The notes under the pieces were generated by a model. It saw only the letters and a list, made by a program, of their open reading frames with translations. It searched no databases and had not been told where the DNA came from. 64,000 bases of DNA, taken from the NCBI RefSeq assembly GCF_042662685.1, contig NZ_JBHSYO010000004.1:496001-560000 (forward strand). The letters are read 5' to 3'. This DNA is from Pseudobowmanella zhangzhouensis (lineage in GTDB: Bacteria > Pseudomonadota > Gammaproteobacteria > Enterobacterales > Alteromonadaceae). Below, one piece after another: positions 7,680-16,879 of this stretch. Position 1 is the stretch's first letter; each line of letters begins with the position of its first letter. The translations under genes were made by a program, and so were the position numbers.

Positions 7680-10313
7680 TTACGATTTACGTTTATCGTC
7701 GACCTGCCATTTGCCATTCTCATACCAGGCAGACCAGCCACTGGCTTTACCTTTGTCGTTTTCCGTCATCACATACTGTTGTTTAGTCTTGCGACTAAAT
7801 CTGACCAGTGCCGGATTGCCATCCGGATCCGCCTTTGGTGCATCGGCCAGGTACAAGAACTTCTCCGGTAATCGATCACGGAAACGTGCTAATTCTGCTA
7901 CAAGCGGCGCACGTGTTTCACGGGATTTCGGGAAGTTATGAGCTGCCAGGAAAATACCTGACGCACCATCGCGCAGCACAAAGTGTGCATCCGACTTGCT
8001 ACATGGCAACTCTGGTAAGTCCACCGGATCCTCTTTAGGCGGCGCGGCTTCACCGTTTTTCAACAACTTGCGCGTATTCTTACATTCGCTGTTAGTACAG
8101 CCGAAATACTTACCAAAACGCCCAGTTTTAAGCTCCATATCACTGCCACAGCGATCACACTCAATCAGCGGGCCATCATAACCTTTAATCTTAAAGGTAC
8201 CTTGCTCCACTTCCGTGCCACTACAAGCCGGTGCGTTGCCACACAAATGCAGTTTACGGGTCTCGTCGAGAAGGTAACTGTCCATCGCAGTACCGCATTT
8301 TTGACAGCGATGTTTAGCGCGCAGAACATCAGTCTCTGCACTGTCCTCATCATCAGCTTTAATCGCCTCATCGCCGGGCAGCAAATTCATCGTTGTGCTG
8401 CAGCGTTCTTTAGGTGGAAGATTAAACCCGGAACATCCGAGGAACACGCCGGTGCTGGCGGTTCTTAACATCATCGGGCGCTGGCATTTCGGACAGGAAA
8501 TTGACGTTTCGATTGCCTGATTATTGCGCATACCACCATCTTCCATTGGTTTTTCTGCGCTAATCAAACGATCGTAAAAGTCTCCATAGAAATCATTTAA
8601 TACCTGTTTCCAGTTGAGCTTACCTTCTGCAATATCGTCCAGATGTTGCTCCATATTGGCGGTAAAGTCATAACTCATCAGGTTCGAGAAATTTTCCAGC
8701 AAGCGATCGTTTACGATCTCGCCCATTTTTTCCGCATAGAAGCGTTTACTCTCGAGGCGAACATAGCCACGATCCTGAATCGTCGAAATAATGCTGGCAT
8801 AGGTAGATGGACGGCCAATACCGCGTTTTTCCAATTCTTTAACCAGTGACGCTTCATTAAAACGTGCCGGTGGCTTAGTAAAGTGTTGCTTGGGTAACAG
8901 GGTTTGCAGCGCTAGTTTATCGCCGGCGTTAACGTCTGGCAGCAGCACATCTTCTTCGCCTTTACGACGCATGGCATTTTGCACCCGCGTCCAGCCATCG
9001 AATTTCAATACCCGGCCCTTGGCGGTCAATTCAAATTCACCGGCAGCAACTTTTATCGTGGTTGCGTCATATTGTGCAGGCGTCATCTGACAGGCGACAA
9101 ACTGACGCCAAATCAATTCGTACAGACGCTGAGCGTCGCGTTCCATATCGGATAAGGAAGCCGCTGAGACAATGACGTTAGAAGGACGAATCGCTTCGTG
9201 CGCTTCCTGGGCATTATCCTTGCTGCCATACACAATCGGATTAGCCGGCAAATACTTATCGCCAAACTGTTTACCGATGTAATCACGCGCCGCACTCACC
9301 GCCTCAGCACTGAGGTTAGTCGAGTCGGTACGCATATAGGTAATGTGCCCTGCCTCATATAAACGCTGCGCCATCATCATGGTTTTCTTCACACCAAAAC
9401 CAAGACGGGTACTGGCCGCCTGCTGCAAGGTTGACGTGATAAAAGGTGCGCTTGGACGCGACTGGGTTGGCTTAGACTCGCGACTCACAACGTCGTACTG
9501 GGCTTTTTCCAGCAGCGCTAATGCCGCATCCGTCTGAGCTTTATTAACCGGTTTAAATGTTTCGCCGTTTTGACGGGCTACCTGTAGACGAAAGGCCTCG
9601 CTGTTATTTTTACTGACGTCAGCATGGACTTCCCAGAATTCTTCCGGCACGAAGGCTTTGATTTCCCGTTCACGCTCCACCACCAGGCGCACCGCGACTG
9701 ACTGAACGCGACCGGCGGACAAACCGCGAGCAATTTTTTTCCACAGCAATGGCGAGACCATAAAGCCCACCACACGGTCCAAAAAGCGTCGTGCCTGTTG
9801 AGCATTTACCCGGGCAATATTCACCTCTCCCGGGTGTGAAAACGCTTCCTGAATTGCCTTCTTGGTGATTTCGTTAAACACCACGCGCTGAAAGGTTTTT
9901 CCCTTACCACCAATGATCTCACGCAGATGCCAGGCGATGGCTTCCCCTTCCCTATCCAAGTCCGTTGCCAGATAGATGGTGTCGGCCTGCTTAGCCAGTT
10001 TTTTCAGTTCACTGACGACTTTTTCTTTACCTTGTAGGATCTCGTAATGGGCTTCCCAGTCGTTCTGAGGGTCCACCCCCATTCGATCCACTAATTTGAG
10101 ATATTCATAGTGGCGCAGATAAGTATCACGCGCTTTATCAGAGAGTTTTTTTAATTCAGCACTGCTCTTTTTGGGCGGAACTTTGCCCAATGCTTTAGTG
10201 GGAAGATCGCGAATATGGCCTACGCTGGACTTAACAATAAAGTCGCTACCCAGGTATTTATTGATTGTTTTTGCTTTGGCCGGGGACTCGACGATTACCA
10301 GAGATTTTCCCAT
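7680..10313 (-). CDS. topA: DNA topoisomerase I
   Basis: Type IA topoisomerase that relaxes negative supercoils. The 877-residue protein begins with the Toprim signature MGKSLVIVESPAKA, has the acidic DxDREGE loop (residues 118-124), the active-site Tyr at Y326 in TYMRTDST, and several C-terminal Cys4 zinc ribbons (CPKCQRPM, CQKCGTAM, CDRCGSDM regions, about 608-760). Length is close to E. coli TopA (865). The start is well defined because the MGKSLVIVESPAKA motif is normally N-terminal. Confidence 0.97.
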   Translation of the reverse strand: MGKSLVIVESPAKAKTINKYLGSDFIVKSSVGHIRDLPTKALGKVPPKKSSAELKKLSDKARDTYLRHYEYLKLVDRMGVDPQNDWEAHYEILQGKEKVVSELKKLAKQADTIYLATDLDREGEAIAWHLREIIGGKGKTFQRVVFNEITKKAIQEAFSHPGEVNIARVNAQQARRFLDRVVGFMVSPLLWKKIARGLSAGRVQSVAVRLVVEREREIKAFVPEEFWEVHADVSKNNSEAFRLQVARQNGETFKPVNKAQTDAALALLEKAQYDVVSRESKPTQSRPSAPFITSTLQQAASTRLGFGVKKTMMMAQRLYEAGHITYMRTDSTNLSAEAVSAARDYIGKQFGDKYLPANPIVYGSKDNAQEAHEAIRPSNVIVSAASLSDMERDAQRLYELIWRQFVACQMTPAQYDATTIKVAAGEFELTAKGRVLKFDGWTRVQNAMRRKGEEDVLLPDVNAGDKLALQTLLPKQHFTKPPARFNEASLVKELEKRGIGRPSTYASIISTIQDRGYVRLESKRFYAEKMGEIVNDRLLENFSNLMSYDFTANMEQHLDDIAEGKLNWKQVLNDFYGDFYDRLISAEKPMEDGGMRNNQAIETSISCPKCQRPMMLRTASTGVFLGCSGFNLPPKERCSTTMNLLPGDEAIKADDEDSAETDVLRAKHRCQKCGTAMDSYLLDETRKLHLCGNAPACSGTEVEQGTFKIKGYDGPLIECDRCGSDMELKTGRFGKYFGCTNSECKNTRKLLKNGEAAPPKEDPVDLPELPCSKSDAHFVLRDGASGIFLAAHNFPKSRETRAPLVAELARFRDRLPEKFLYLADAPKADPDGNPALVRFSRKTKQQYVMTENDKGKASGWSAWYENGKWQVDDKRKS

Positions 10314-10497
10314 AGATGAAACGTAAACCTTTGAAAATTAGATGCTTTATACGAAAAGACCGGGTCATCACCCAGTCACACAGAATTCTTAACTTTTTAA
10401 GGTATATAGACAAACTTTACTGAAAACAAGGTTTTATTATTTCACTGGATATATTTCATTGCTGAGACATCCGATTTTGCTTCCGCCATAAAAACCG

Positions 10498-10503
10498 TAT
10501 AAT
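10498..10503 (+). promoter_or_regulatory. possible -10 element of the astB promoter
   Basis: A TATAAT hexamer lies 76 bases before the astB start in the 265-base topA-astB intergenic region. A weak TTGCTT at 10477-10482 could be the -35, with a spacer of only 15. No clear ArgR box was found nearby. Confidence 0.45.
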
Positions 10504-10578
10504 GCCGCCTCTTTTCCCATCAGCGGTCTGACATCCAGGCTTGTCCCGCTCTGCTTAATAAATAAAAAGTGAGGATGT

Positions 10579-11928
10579 ATGCAGCATTTTGAAGTGAACT
10601 TTGACGGCTTAGTTGGTCCTACACACAACTATGCCGGGCTCTCTTTTGGTAACGTCGCGTCGCAATCAAATGCCAAAGCCAAAAGTAGCCCCCGTCAGGC
10701 CGCCAAACAGGGACTTATGAAAGCCAAAGCATTGGCCGATATGGGCATGGTGCAGGGGATTCTGGCGCCTCAGGAACGCCCAGACATTCTTACGCTACGT
10801 CGCTTAGGTTTCAACGGAACCGATGCTCAGGTACTGGCAAAAGCGGCGAAGCAGGCTCCAGCGTTATTACAGGCCTGCTGTTCAGCATCCAGCATGTGGA
10901 CCGCCAACGCTGCAACCGTCTCACCCAGTGCCGATACGGCCGATGGCAAAGTGCATTTTACGCCAGCCAACCTGACCAATAAGTTTCACCGCTCTTTAGA
11001 GCCGGCGGTCACCGGGCGCATCCTGCAGGCCATTTTCAGTGACGGAAAATACTTCCACCACCATAAACACCTGCCAGATAATGAACATTTTGGTGATGAG
11101 GGTGCGGCTAACCATACCCGTTTGTGTGCACAATATGGCCATGCCGGGGTTGAGCTGTTTGTTTATGGCCGTACCGCGTTCGATAGCAGTAAGCCGGCTC
11201 CGAAACGCTACCCAGCCCGTCAGACCTTAGAAGCCAGTCAGGCCATTGCCCGCTTGCACGGTCTGTCGGATGAAAACACTGTGTTTATGCTGCAAAACCC
11301 GGATGTGATCGACAAAGGTGTGTTCCACAATGACGTTATTTCGGTAGGCAACCAGAATGTGCTGTTTTACCATCAGGAAGCCTTTGCCAACACCGATGCC
11401 GATTTCGCCGAAATTCGCGCTAAATTTGGTGACCACCCACTGCACTTTGTACGTGTAGACAGCAGCGCAGTAAGCGTTGAAGAAGCGGTCAAAACCTACC
11501 TGTTCAATACGCAAATTCTGACCATGCCAAATGGTGAAATGGCGATTATTGCCCCCACCGAGTGTCAGGAAAGTGAATCTGTCTCCCGTTACCTGGCCGA
11601 TTTGGTCACACAAGACACACCGATCAAGCAGGTACATTATTTTGACGTCAAACAATCCATGCGTAACGGTGGCGGCCCTGCCTGCTTGCGCCTGCGTGTG
11701 GCCCTAAACGACCAGGAACTGGCCGCGGTAAACCCCAACACACTGATGAGCGATGCACTATTTAGCCGCTTGAATCAGTGGGTAGACAAGCACTACCGCG
11801 ACGAACTCAGTGCCGATGAACTGCATGATCCTGCGCTGCTGGAAGAAAGCCGCGCCGCCCTGGATGAACTAACGCAAATCATGAAACTGGGCTCTGTGTA
11901 TCCATTCCAGCGCGATGGATTGATTTAA
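10579..11928 (+). CDS. astB: N-succinylarginine dihydrolase (AST pathway)
   Basis: AstB converts N2-succinylarginine to N2-succinylornithine, two ammonia and CO2. The 449-residue protein matches the family length, starts with the typical MQHFEVNFDGLVGPTHNYAGLSFGN region, and has the C-terminal catalytic cysteine C369 in NGGGPACLRLR. The ATG at 10579 follows a GTGAGG ribosome site. astA, astC and astD are not in this window; astE is at 664-1740. A strong terminator follows. Confidence 0.97.
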   Translation: MQHFEVNFDGLVGPTHNYAGLSFGNVASQSNAKAKSSPRQAAKQGLMKAKALADMGMVQGILAPQERPDILTLRRLGFNGTDAQVLAKAAKQAPALLQACCSASSMWTANAATVSPSADTADGKVHFTPANLTNKFHRSLEPAVTGRILQAIFSDGKYFHHHKHLPDNEHFGDEGAANHTRLCAQYGHAGVELFVYGRTAFDSSKPAPKRYPARQTLEASQAIARLHGLSDENTVFMLQNPDVIDKGVFHNDVISVGNQNVLFYHQEAFANTDADFAEIRAKFGDHPLHFVRVDSSAVSVEEAVKTYLFNTQILTMPNGEMAIIAPTECQESESVSRYLADLVTQDTPIKQVHYFDVKQSMRNGGGPACLRLRVALNDQELAAVNPNTLMSDALFSRLNQWVDKHYRDELSADELHDPALLEESRAALDELTQIMKLGSVYPFQRDGLI

Positions 11929-11949
11929 CACCGTTTAGGTTTCAGTCAT

Positions 11950-11979
11950 AAAAAAGCCCGGGATGTCCCGGGCTTTTTT
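11950..11979. terminator. bidirectional terminator between astB and the Ig-repeat gene
   Basis: A perfect 13-base stem (AAAAAAGCCCGGG / CCCGGGCTTTTTT) with a 4-base loop lies between convergent genes, with U-tracts on both strands. Confidence 0.92.
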
Positions 11980-11992
11980 GATACAACGCAGA

Positions 11993-14203
11993 CTACAACG
12001 TGTCAGCGCAATTGCCGCTTAGTCCAAATGGGTTAGCCGGAGGACTCGCACCTTTGTCTTTCAAGTCTGCGGCCGCTACTGGTAAACGGTATTGCTGAGT
12101 TTGTTGCGACTCAGTTCCAGAGCTTTGTCCACGCACCGTCATTACCATATTTACCCAAGGGGCAAACTCTTTCGGATAACGCCACTGCAAAATCACTTGG
12201 CCATTTTCATCTGTGGTATTCACATTATCTTCAAAACTAATCACACCTATGATACCCGGGGTTAGATCGCCATCTCCGTTACGGTCTTCACCCGCGTCCA
12301 GTTGTCCATTTACTTCATCAGGATCGTTCAGACCGTCTTCTGATGTGCAACTAGCAGTAGTAACCGTGAACCAAACACTGAGGTCATCATCCCACTGCCA
12401 GAAGCCTTTGTAGTATGCAATCGCTGTCGGGGTTGGAGGAGCAATAGATACACTCAAAGGTTCTCCGCGCACAGGATTACCACTGGCATCACTGACAAAC
12501 ACCACAAACTCTTTCAAGTACGTTGCATCGTTAGGTGACTGTATTTGATTACCTGTACCAAATGAAATGTCAAAGGCTCGATCAGACACAGTTAACGTTG
12601 TAAACGCACTGACTGACGGTGTATCCACTACAGTGGCAGTAATCTTTACACCATTTAATTCGCTGGTGCCCACAGAGGTATACACGGTTGAGGCGGAACC
12701 ACTGCTGTCTGTAGTCGCCAGAACTGGTGATAACTGTCCTCCGGAAACTTCCTCCACTTCAAATCTGACCTGTTTTCCTTTCACCAGATTTCCCGCAGGA
12801 TCCCTTACCACTGCCGTAATAGTGGCTTCCTGACCATCAGGTCCAATTGCATCAGGTGTAGCATCAACCACGATGGATGCCGCAGTTGAGGCAACAAACT
12901 CAATTTCAACCCGCGCACTGACTTCTTCATTATTACTGTCGACTCCTATCGCTGAAATCGAAGCAAATCCTGCACTACTGGATTGAATATCAAACGACGC
13001 CTGCCCGTTTGCATCGGTAGTTAAATCAGCATTGGTTATCTGGCCGCGACTTGCGACAAATGTCATCGCGCCGTTCGCGTATGGAGCACCGTCTTTTAAC
13101 CAAGTTACCGTTACAGTTTCTGTTGTACCGAGATACACTTCATCCGTAGGTAATGTGGTAAAGCGGAAAGAATCTTCACCAACCACAATTTCAATGCTCT
13201 CTGAATAATTTAGAGCGCTTGCAACTATAGTATCTGTGCCTGAGGCAGCTGCTTGATACGTTCCTGTTACAACGCCTTGTTCGGATGTGATTGGATTTGC
13301 AATATTCAGCGAACCTAGTTGTGCAGTAAGCGTCACCTCTTTACCACTTACTGGCTTACCGTCTGAATCTAAAACACTAACGCTGATCGGGGCGGTATCG
13401 CCGAGGATAACGGATTTAGGACCATTTATTACAACCACAGATCCATCAATCTGGACTTCAAGGGTGCTAATAATAGGCGAGGCACTACCCACCGAAGCGG
13501 TCACAGTAACGAGGCGGTTTTCCGGGTCATCACCGGTTGAAAGAACAACCGATGCCTTGCCATCTGCACCCGTTACTTCTGTAGAACTAGATAGAGCAGC
13601 ATTTGAGTCAACTGCAAAATTAACGGTGATTCCTTCCATAACACTGTTGTTACTATCTTTGACTGCTGCAGTAATAGTAATCTGATCGGAGCCACTGGAT
13701 GGCAATTGCAGTGACGTAGCAAACAAGTCTAAGTTGGCAGGTTGTCTATTTTCTGCACCTTCACCAGCTGAAGTAAATGCAATCTGTGCAGTCGTTGTGC
13801 CAAATGTAGCAATGACGTTACCTGCACCACTGGTCGAGCCGACCATCAAACCGATACTGGCCTGCCCGTTAGCATCTAGCGCAACCCGTCCGTTTTGCAC
13901 GGTAAAGCTTGCCAGATTTTCTTCGTCGAAACTAAATGCAACGACCTGCCCGGCAACCGACGAACCATTAGACGCAGTCACAGTAGCCTTCACTTTTAAC
14001 GGTTTAGCACTACTTAGCAAGGTGCTGGAATCCACCTGTTCATCGGTGGCGGCGTCATGCAGGGTCAAGGCGATGGTATAGGACGTACCTGAGGTATTGC
14101 CGCCGTTGTTGCTCCCGTCCTGGGTTAGACTCCCGCCCCCACCACATGCACTCAGACCTAACATGATCATTAAAGAGGCAAAATATTTAACAAAGCTTTT
14201 CAT
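11993..14203 (-). CDS. lipoprotein with tandem bacterial Ig-like (Big_1) domains
   Basis: The 736-residue protein has a lipobox signal peptide ending LSACGGGG. It then contains about six repeats of roughly 95-100 residues of invasin/intimin Big_1 type, each with the pattern 'D..G..V.G..V.F' and 'T...G.A....' (for example residues 45-140, 155-250, 255-340, 350-435, 440-540, 545-660). The C-terminal part has an acidic, possibly calcium-binding stretch (DAGEDRNGDGD). It is probably an outer-membrane-anchored adhesion or scaffold protein; this is inference from domains. The ATG at 14203 is chosen over a TTG 6 bases upstream because AGGAAG is well placed. Confidence 0.85.
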   Translation of the reverse strand: MKSFVKYFASLMIMLGLSACGGGGSLTQDGSNNGGNTSGTSYTIALTLHDAATDEQVDSSTLLSSAKPLKVKATVTASNGSSVAGQVVAFSFDEENLASFTVQNGRVALDANGQASIGLMVGSTSGAGNVIATFGTTTAQIAFTSAGEGAENRQPANLDLFATSLQLPSSGSDQITITAAVKDSNNSVMEGITVNFAVDSNAALSSSTEVTGADGKASVVLSTGDDPENRLVTVTASVGSASPIISTLEVQIDGSVVVINGPKSVILGDTAPISVSVLDSDGKPVSGKEVTLTAQLGSLNIANPITSEQGVVTGTYQAAASGTDTIVASALNYSESIEIVVGEDSFRFTTLPTDEVYLGTTETVTVTWLKDGAPYANGAMTFVASRGQITNADLTTDANGQASFDIQSSSAGFASISAIGVDSNNEEVSARVEIEFVASTAASIVVDATPDAIGPDGQEATITAVVRDPAGNLVKGKQVRFEVEEVSGGQLSPVLATTDSSGSASTVYTSVGTSELNGVKITATVVDTPSVSAFTTLTVSDRAFDISFGTGNQIQSPNDATYLKEFVVFVSDASGNPVRGEPLSVSIAPPTPTAIAYYKGFWQWDDDLSVWFTVTTASCTSEDGLNDPDEVNGQLDAGEDRNGDGDLTPGIIGVISFEDNVNTTDENGQVILQWRYPKEFAPWVNMVMTVRGQSSGTESQQTQQYRLPVAAADLKDKGASPPANPFGLSGNCADTL

Positions 14204-14315
14204 GTTCAACTTCCTGCATTTTGACGCGGTTATTCCGCGAGTATTCCTATCTGATTGTTGGCTGCGGCCAAACTTGCTAGGCTACGCCCTAACAAAACTA
14301 TAACAAGGATCTCAG

Positions 14316-15671
14316 ATGGCCAATTCGGCATCCAAACACAATCTCACGCTACGCATCGTTATCGGCATGATCGCCGGGATCAGTATCGGAACTGCGTTAA
14401 ACTGGCTATTTGATGATAGTGGAGATTACGCATTTGTTGTATTCGGCTCCACCATCTCAACGTATAGCATTTTAGTCGATGGTATATTCAACGTAGTCGG
14501 CAGTATTTTTGTTAACAGCCTGAAAATGCTCGTCGTCCCTCTGGTATTCGTATCGCTCGTCTGTGGTGTATGCAAACTAAGCGACCCAACCCGTTTAGGT
14601 CGCCTTGGAGGTAAAGCCATTGGCCTATACCTGGCAACCACCGCGATCGCCGTGACGTTCGCTTTGTTTATGGCACTTGCTATAGAGCCAGGTGCTGGCG
14701 TGATGCTGGAAACCGACAAAGCATTTACGCCGAAACCGTCACCCGGCATTGGTCAGGTGATTATTGATATGTTCCCGCAGAACCCGATTGAAGCAATGGC
14801 TCAGGGTAAGATGCTACAGGTGATTGTATTTGCCATGCTGTTTGGCATCGCTATCGCATTAAGTGGTAAAGCCGGTGAGCGCATTGCCAGTTTGTTTGAC
14901 GACCTCAATGACGTCATCATGAAACTGGTCATGATTCTGATGAATCTGGCGCCTTACGGCGTATTCGCTTTGATGGCAAAGATGGCCGCCACCGTCGATC
15001 CACAGGCATTCGTCAATTTAGGTAAATACTTTGTGCTCGTCGCAGTGTTGCTGCTCGCGCATGGATTATTAGTCTACCCATTAATCTTTAAGGTACTGAC
15101 TGGTCTCAATCCTCTGATGTTCCTGCGTAAAATGCGAGATACATGGCTGTTTGCCTTCAGCACATCTAGCAGTAACGCCACAATGCCGGTCACCTATGAA
15201 ACGGTTACGCGAAAAATGGGTGTGAGTCGAAATATTGCCTCTTTCACCGTGCCACTGGGTGCCACCATTAATATGGATGGCACGGCCATAATGCAGGGTG
15301 TAGCCACTGCCTTCATTGCCCAAATGTATGGTGTTGACTTAAGCGGTTCGCAGCTGCTGATGGTGATATTAACTGCCACCTTGGCCTCGGTAGGTACGGC
15401 AGGAGTACCCGGGGTTGGGCTCATTATGTTGGGTATGGTGCTACAGCAGGTTAATCTTCCCCATGAAGCCATAGGTATGATCATGGCAGTAGACCGATTA
15501 CTGGATATGACCCGAACTATGGTCAATGTCACGGGTGACTCGATGGTGTCGGTGATTATTGCCAAGAGTGAAGGTGAATTTAATCAGGCACGCTATTTGG
15601 ATCCTGATGCAGCGGGCGAAGAAGAGGCAATTGATCTGGACACCGTGGTCGAACACCAGTCTCAATCTTAA
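14316..15671 (+). CDS. dicarboxylate/amino acid:cation symporter (DAACS family)
   Basis: The 451-residue protein is a sodium- or proton-coupled symporter of the GltP/DctA/GltT fold. Visible signatures are the serine-rich hairpin AFSTSSSNATMP (about residues 284-295), the NMDGTA motif in helix 7 (about 323-328), the second hairpin region ASVGTAGVPGVG (about 357-368) and the helix-8 DRLLDMTRTMVNVTGD motif (about 395-410). The Asp and Arg of that last motif fit transport of acidic amino acids or C4-dicarboxylates, but the substrate cannot be fixed. It is monocistronic and ends in a terminator. Confidence 0.92.
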   Translation: MANSASKHNLTLRIVIGMIAGISIGTALNWLFDDSGDYAFVVFGSTISTYSILVDGIFNVVGSIFVNSLKMLVVPLVFVSLVCGVCKLSDPTRLGRLGGKAIGLYLATTAIAVTFALFMALAIEPGAGVMLETDKAFTPKPSPGIGQVIIDMFPQNPIEAMAQGKMLQVIVFAMLFGIAIALSGKAGERIASLFDDLNDVIMKLVMILMNLAPYGVFALMAKMAATVDPQAFVNLGKYFVLVAVLLLAHGLLVYPLIFKVLTGLNPLMFLRKMRDTWLFAFSTSSSNATMPVTYETVTRKMGVSRNIASFTVPLGATINMDGTAIMQGVATAFIAQMYGVDLSGSQLLMVILTATLASVGTAGVPGVGLIMLGMVLQQVNLPHEAIGMIMAVDRLLDMTRTMVNVTGDSMVSVIIAKSEGEFNQARYLDPDAAGEEEAIDLDTVVEHQSQS

Positions 15672-15692
15672 CTAGCTAAATGTTTAAAACAC

Positions 15693-15718
15693 AAAAAGCC
15701 CGGATATCCGGGCTTTTT
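15693..15718. terminator. bidirectional terminator between the symporter gene and sohB
   Basis: An 11-base perfect stem (AAAAAGCCCGG / CCGGGCTTTTT) with a 4-base ATAT loop lies between convergent genes. Confidence 0.9.
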
Positions 15719-15740
15719 TATACACGTTCATGAAAACGCA

Positions 15741-16784
15741 CTAGCCGTTAAAGGCGGTACGTCCCAAAGACCACAAGCGATTGAATACACTTTGCACGGT
15801 CAAAGAAGCGGAGTTTGCTAATTTCTCTGCCAGATTTTTCTTCAGGGAGTATTTCACCTGATACACCCGCGCTGATTTACTGGCGTTAATCAGGTAATCA
15901 TCAGAGGTACCAATTACATCGACTAATCCAAGCTCTTTCGCTTTGTTGCCGTACCAATACTCGCCAGTGGCGACGGATGCAATATCGAGCGTTGGGCGGT
16001 GCTCGGCAACAAACGACTTGAACATACCATGTACGCTTTCCAGCTCTTCGCGGAACTTCTCTCTGCCCTGCTCAGTATTCTCACCAAACACCGTCAAAGT
16101 GCGTTTAAACTCACCCGCCGTATGCTGTTCAAACTCTATGTGGTTATGCTTCAACAGCTTATTAAAGTTTGGCAACTGCGCAATCACGCCAATTGAACCA
16201 ATTATGGCAAACGGCGCGCTGATGATTTCGTTGGCCACACAAGCCATCATATAGCCGCCGCTGGCAGCTACTTTATCCACTGACACGGTTAACTTGATGT
16301 TCGCATCACGCAAACGCTGTAATTGAGATGCCGCTAACCCGTAGCCATGCACGACGCCACCACCACTTTCCACTTTCACCAGCACTTCATCCTGCGAAGT
16401 GGCTACAGATAAAATCGCGGTGATTTCTTCGCGCAGACCCTCTACCTCATGCGCATCCATTGAGCCATTGAAATCGATGACATACAACACAGGCTGACGG
16501 GTGTCATCTGGTTGATTTTTGCTTTGTTTCTGCTTGGCTTTCTCAGCCTTCTTTTCCTCTTTGTGCAGCTTTTTCAGCTCATCTTTACTAAGCAGCTCAG
16601 CCTGCATATGGTCGCGCACATCGTCCAATTTGTCTGAAATACAGGTTATTTCCAGTTCGCCTTTGTGCTTACGCTGGCGCATCGCCATGCCCATAATCAC
16701 GCCAACCACCAACAAGATGGCGACCACCAGTGTGGCGGCTTTGGCCAAAAACAGTCCGTATTCGTATAAAAATTCCAAGTTCAT
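15741..16784 (-). CDS. sohB: inner-membrane S49 peptidase SohB
   Basis: SohB is a membrane-anchored serine peptidase of the SppA family facing the periplasm. The 347-residue protein has an N-terminal membrane helix (about 8-32), a charged Lys/Glu-rich linker (about 60-92), then the S49 domain with VIDFNGSMDAHEVEGLREE, ESGGGVVHGYG and the catalytic Ser in VDKVAASGGYMMAC (near residue 180); the catalytic Lys is probably the one downstream near residue 230. It is a single gene. Confidence 0.94.
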   Translation of the reverse strand: MNLEFLYEYGLFLAKAATLVVAILLVVGVIMGMAMRQRKHKGELEITCISDKLDDVRDHMQAELLSKDELKKLHKEEKKAEKAKQKQSKNQPDDTRQPVLYVIDFNGSMDAHEVEGLREEITAILSVATSQDEVLVKVESGGGVVHGYGLAASQLQRLRDANIKLTVSVDKVAASGGYMMACVANEIISAPFAIIGSIGVIAQLPNFNKLLKHNHIEFEQHTAGEFKRTLTVFGENTEQGREKFREELESVHGMFKSFVAEHRPTLDIASVATGEYWYGNKAKELGLVDVIGTSDDYLINASKSARVYQVKYSLKKNLAEKLANSASLTVQSVFNRLWSLGRTAFNG

Positions 16785-16829
16785 CTACTCCAACAACAGT
16801 TTGCTCTTATATGGGGACATTGGCGCATA

Positions 16830-16859
16830 AAAAAAGCCAGGCATCAACCTGGCTTTTTT
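16830..16859 (-). terminator. terminator after the surface lipase gene
   Basis: A 12-base stem (AAAAAAGCCAGG / CCTGGCTTTTTT) with a 6-base loop lies just past the lipase stop and before the sohB start; on the minus strand it ends in a U-tract. Confidence 0.88.
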
Positions 16860-16879
16860 ATTTCATTAACAAGCGGCAA

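Noticed and set aside
13287..14081. Plus-strand frames over the Ig-repeat gene
   Set aside because: They are shadows of a biased Ser/Thr/Val-rich gene on the other strand.
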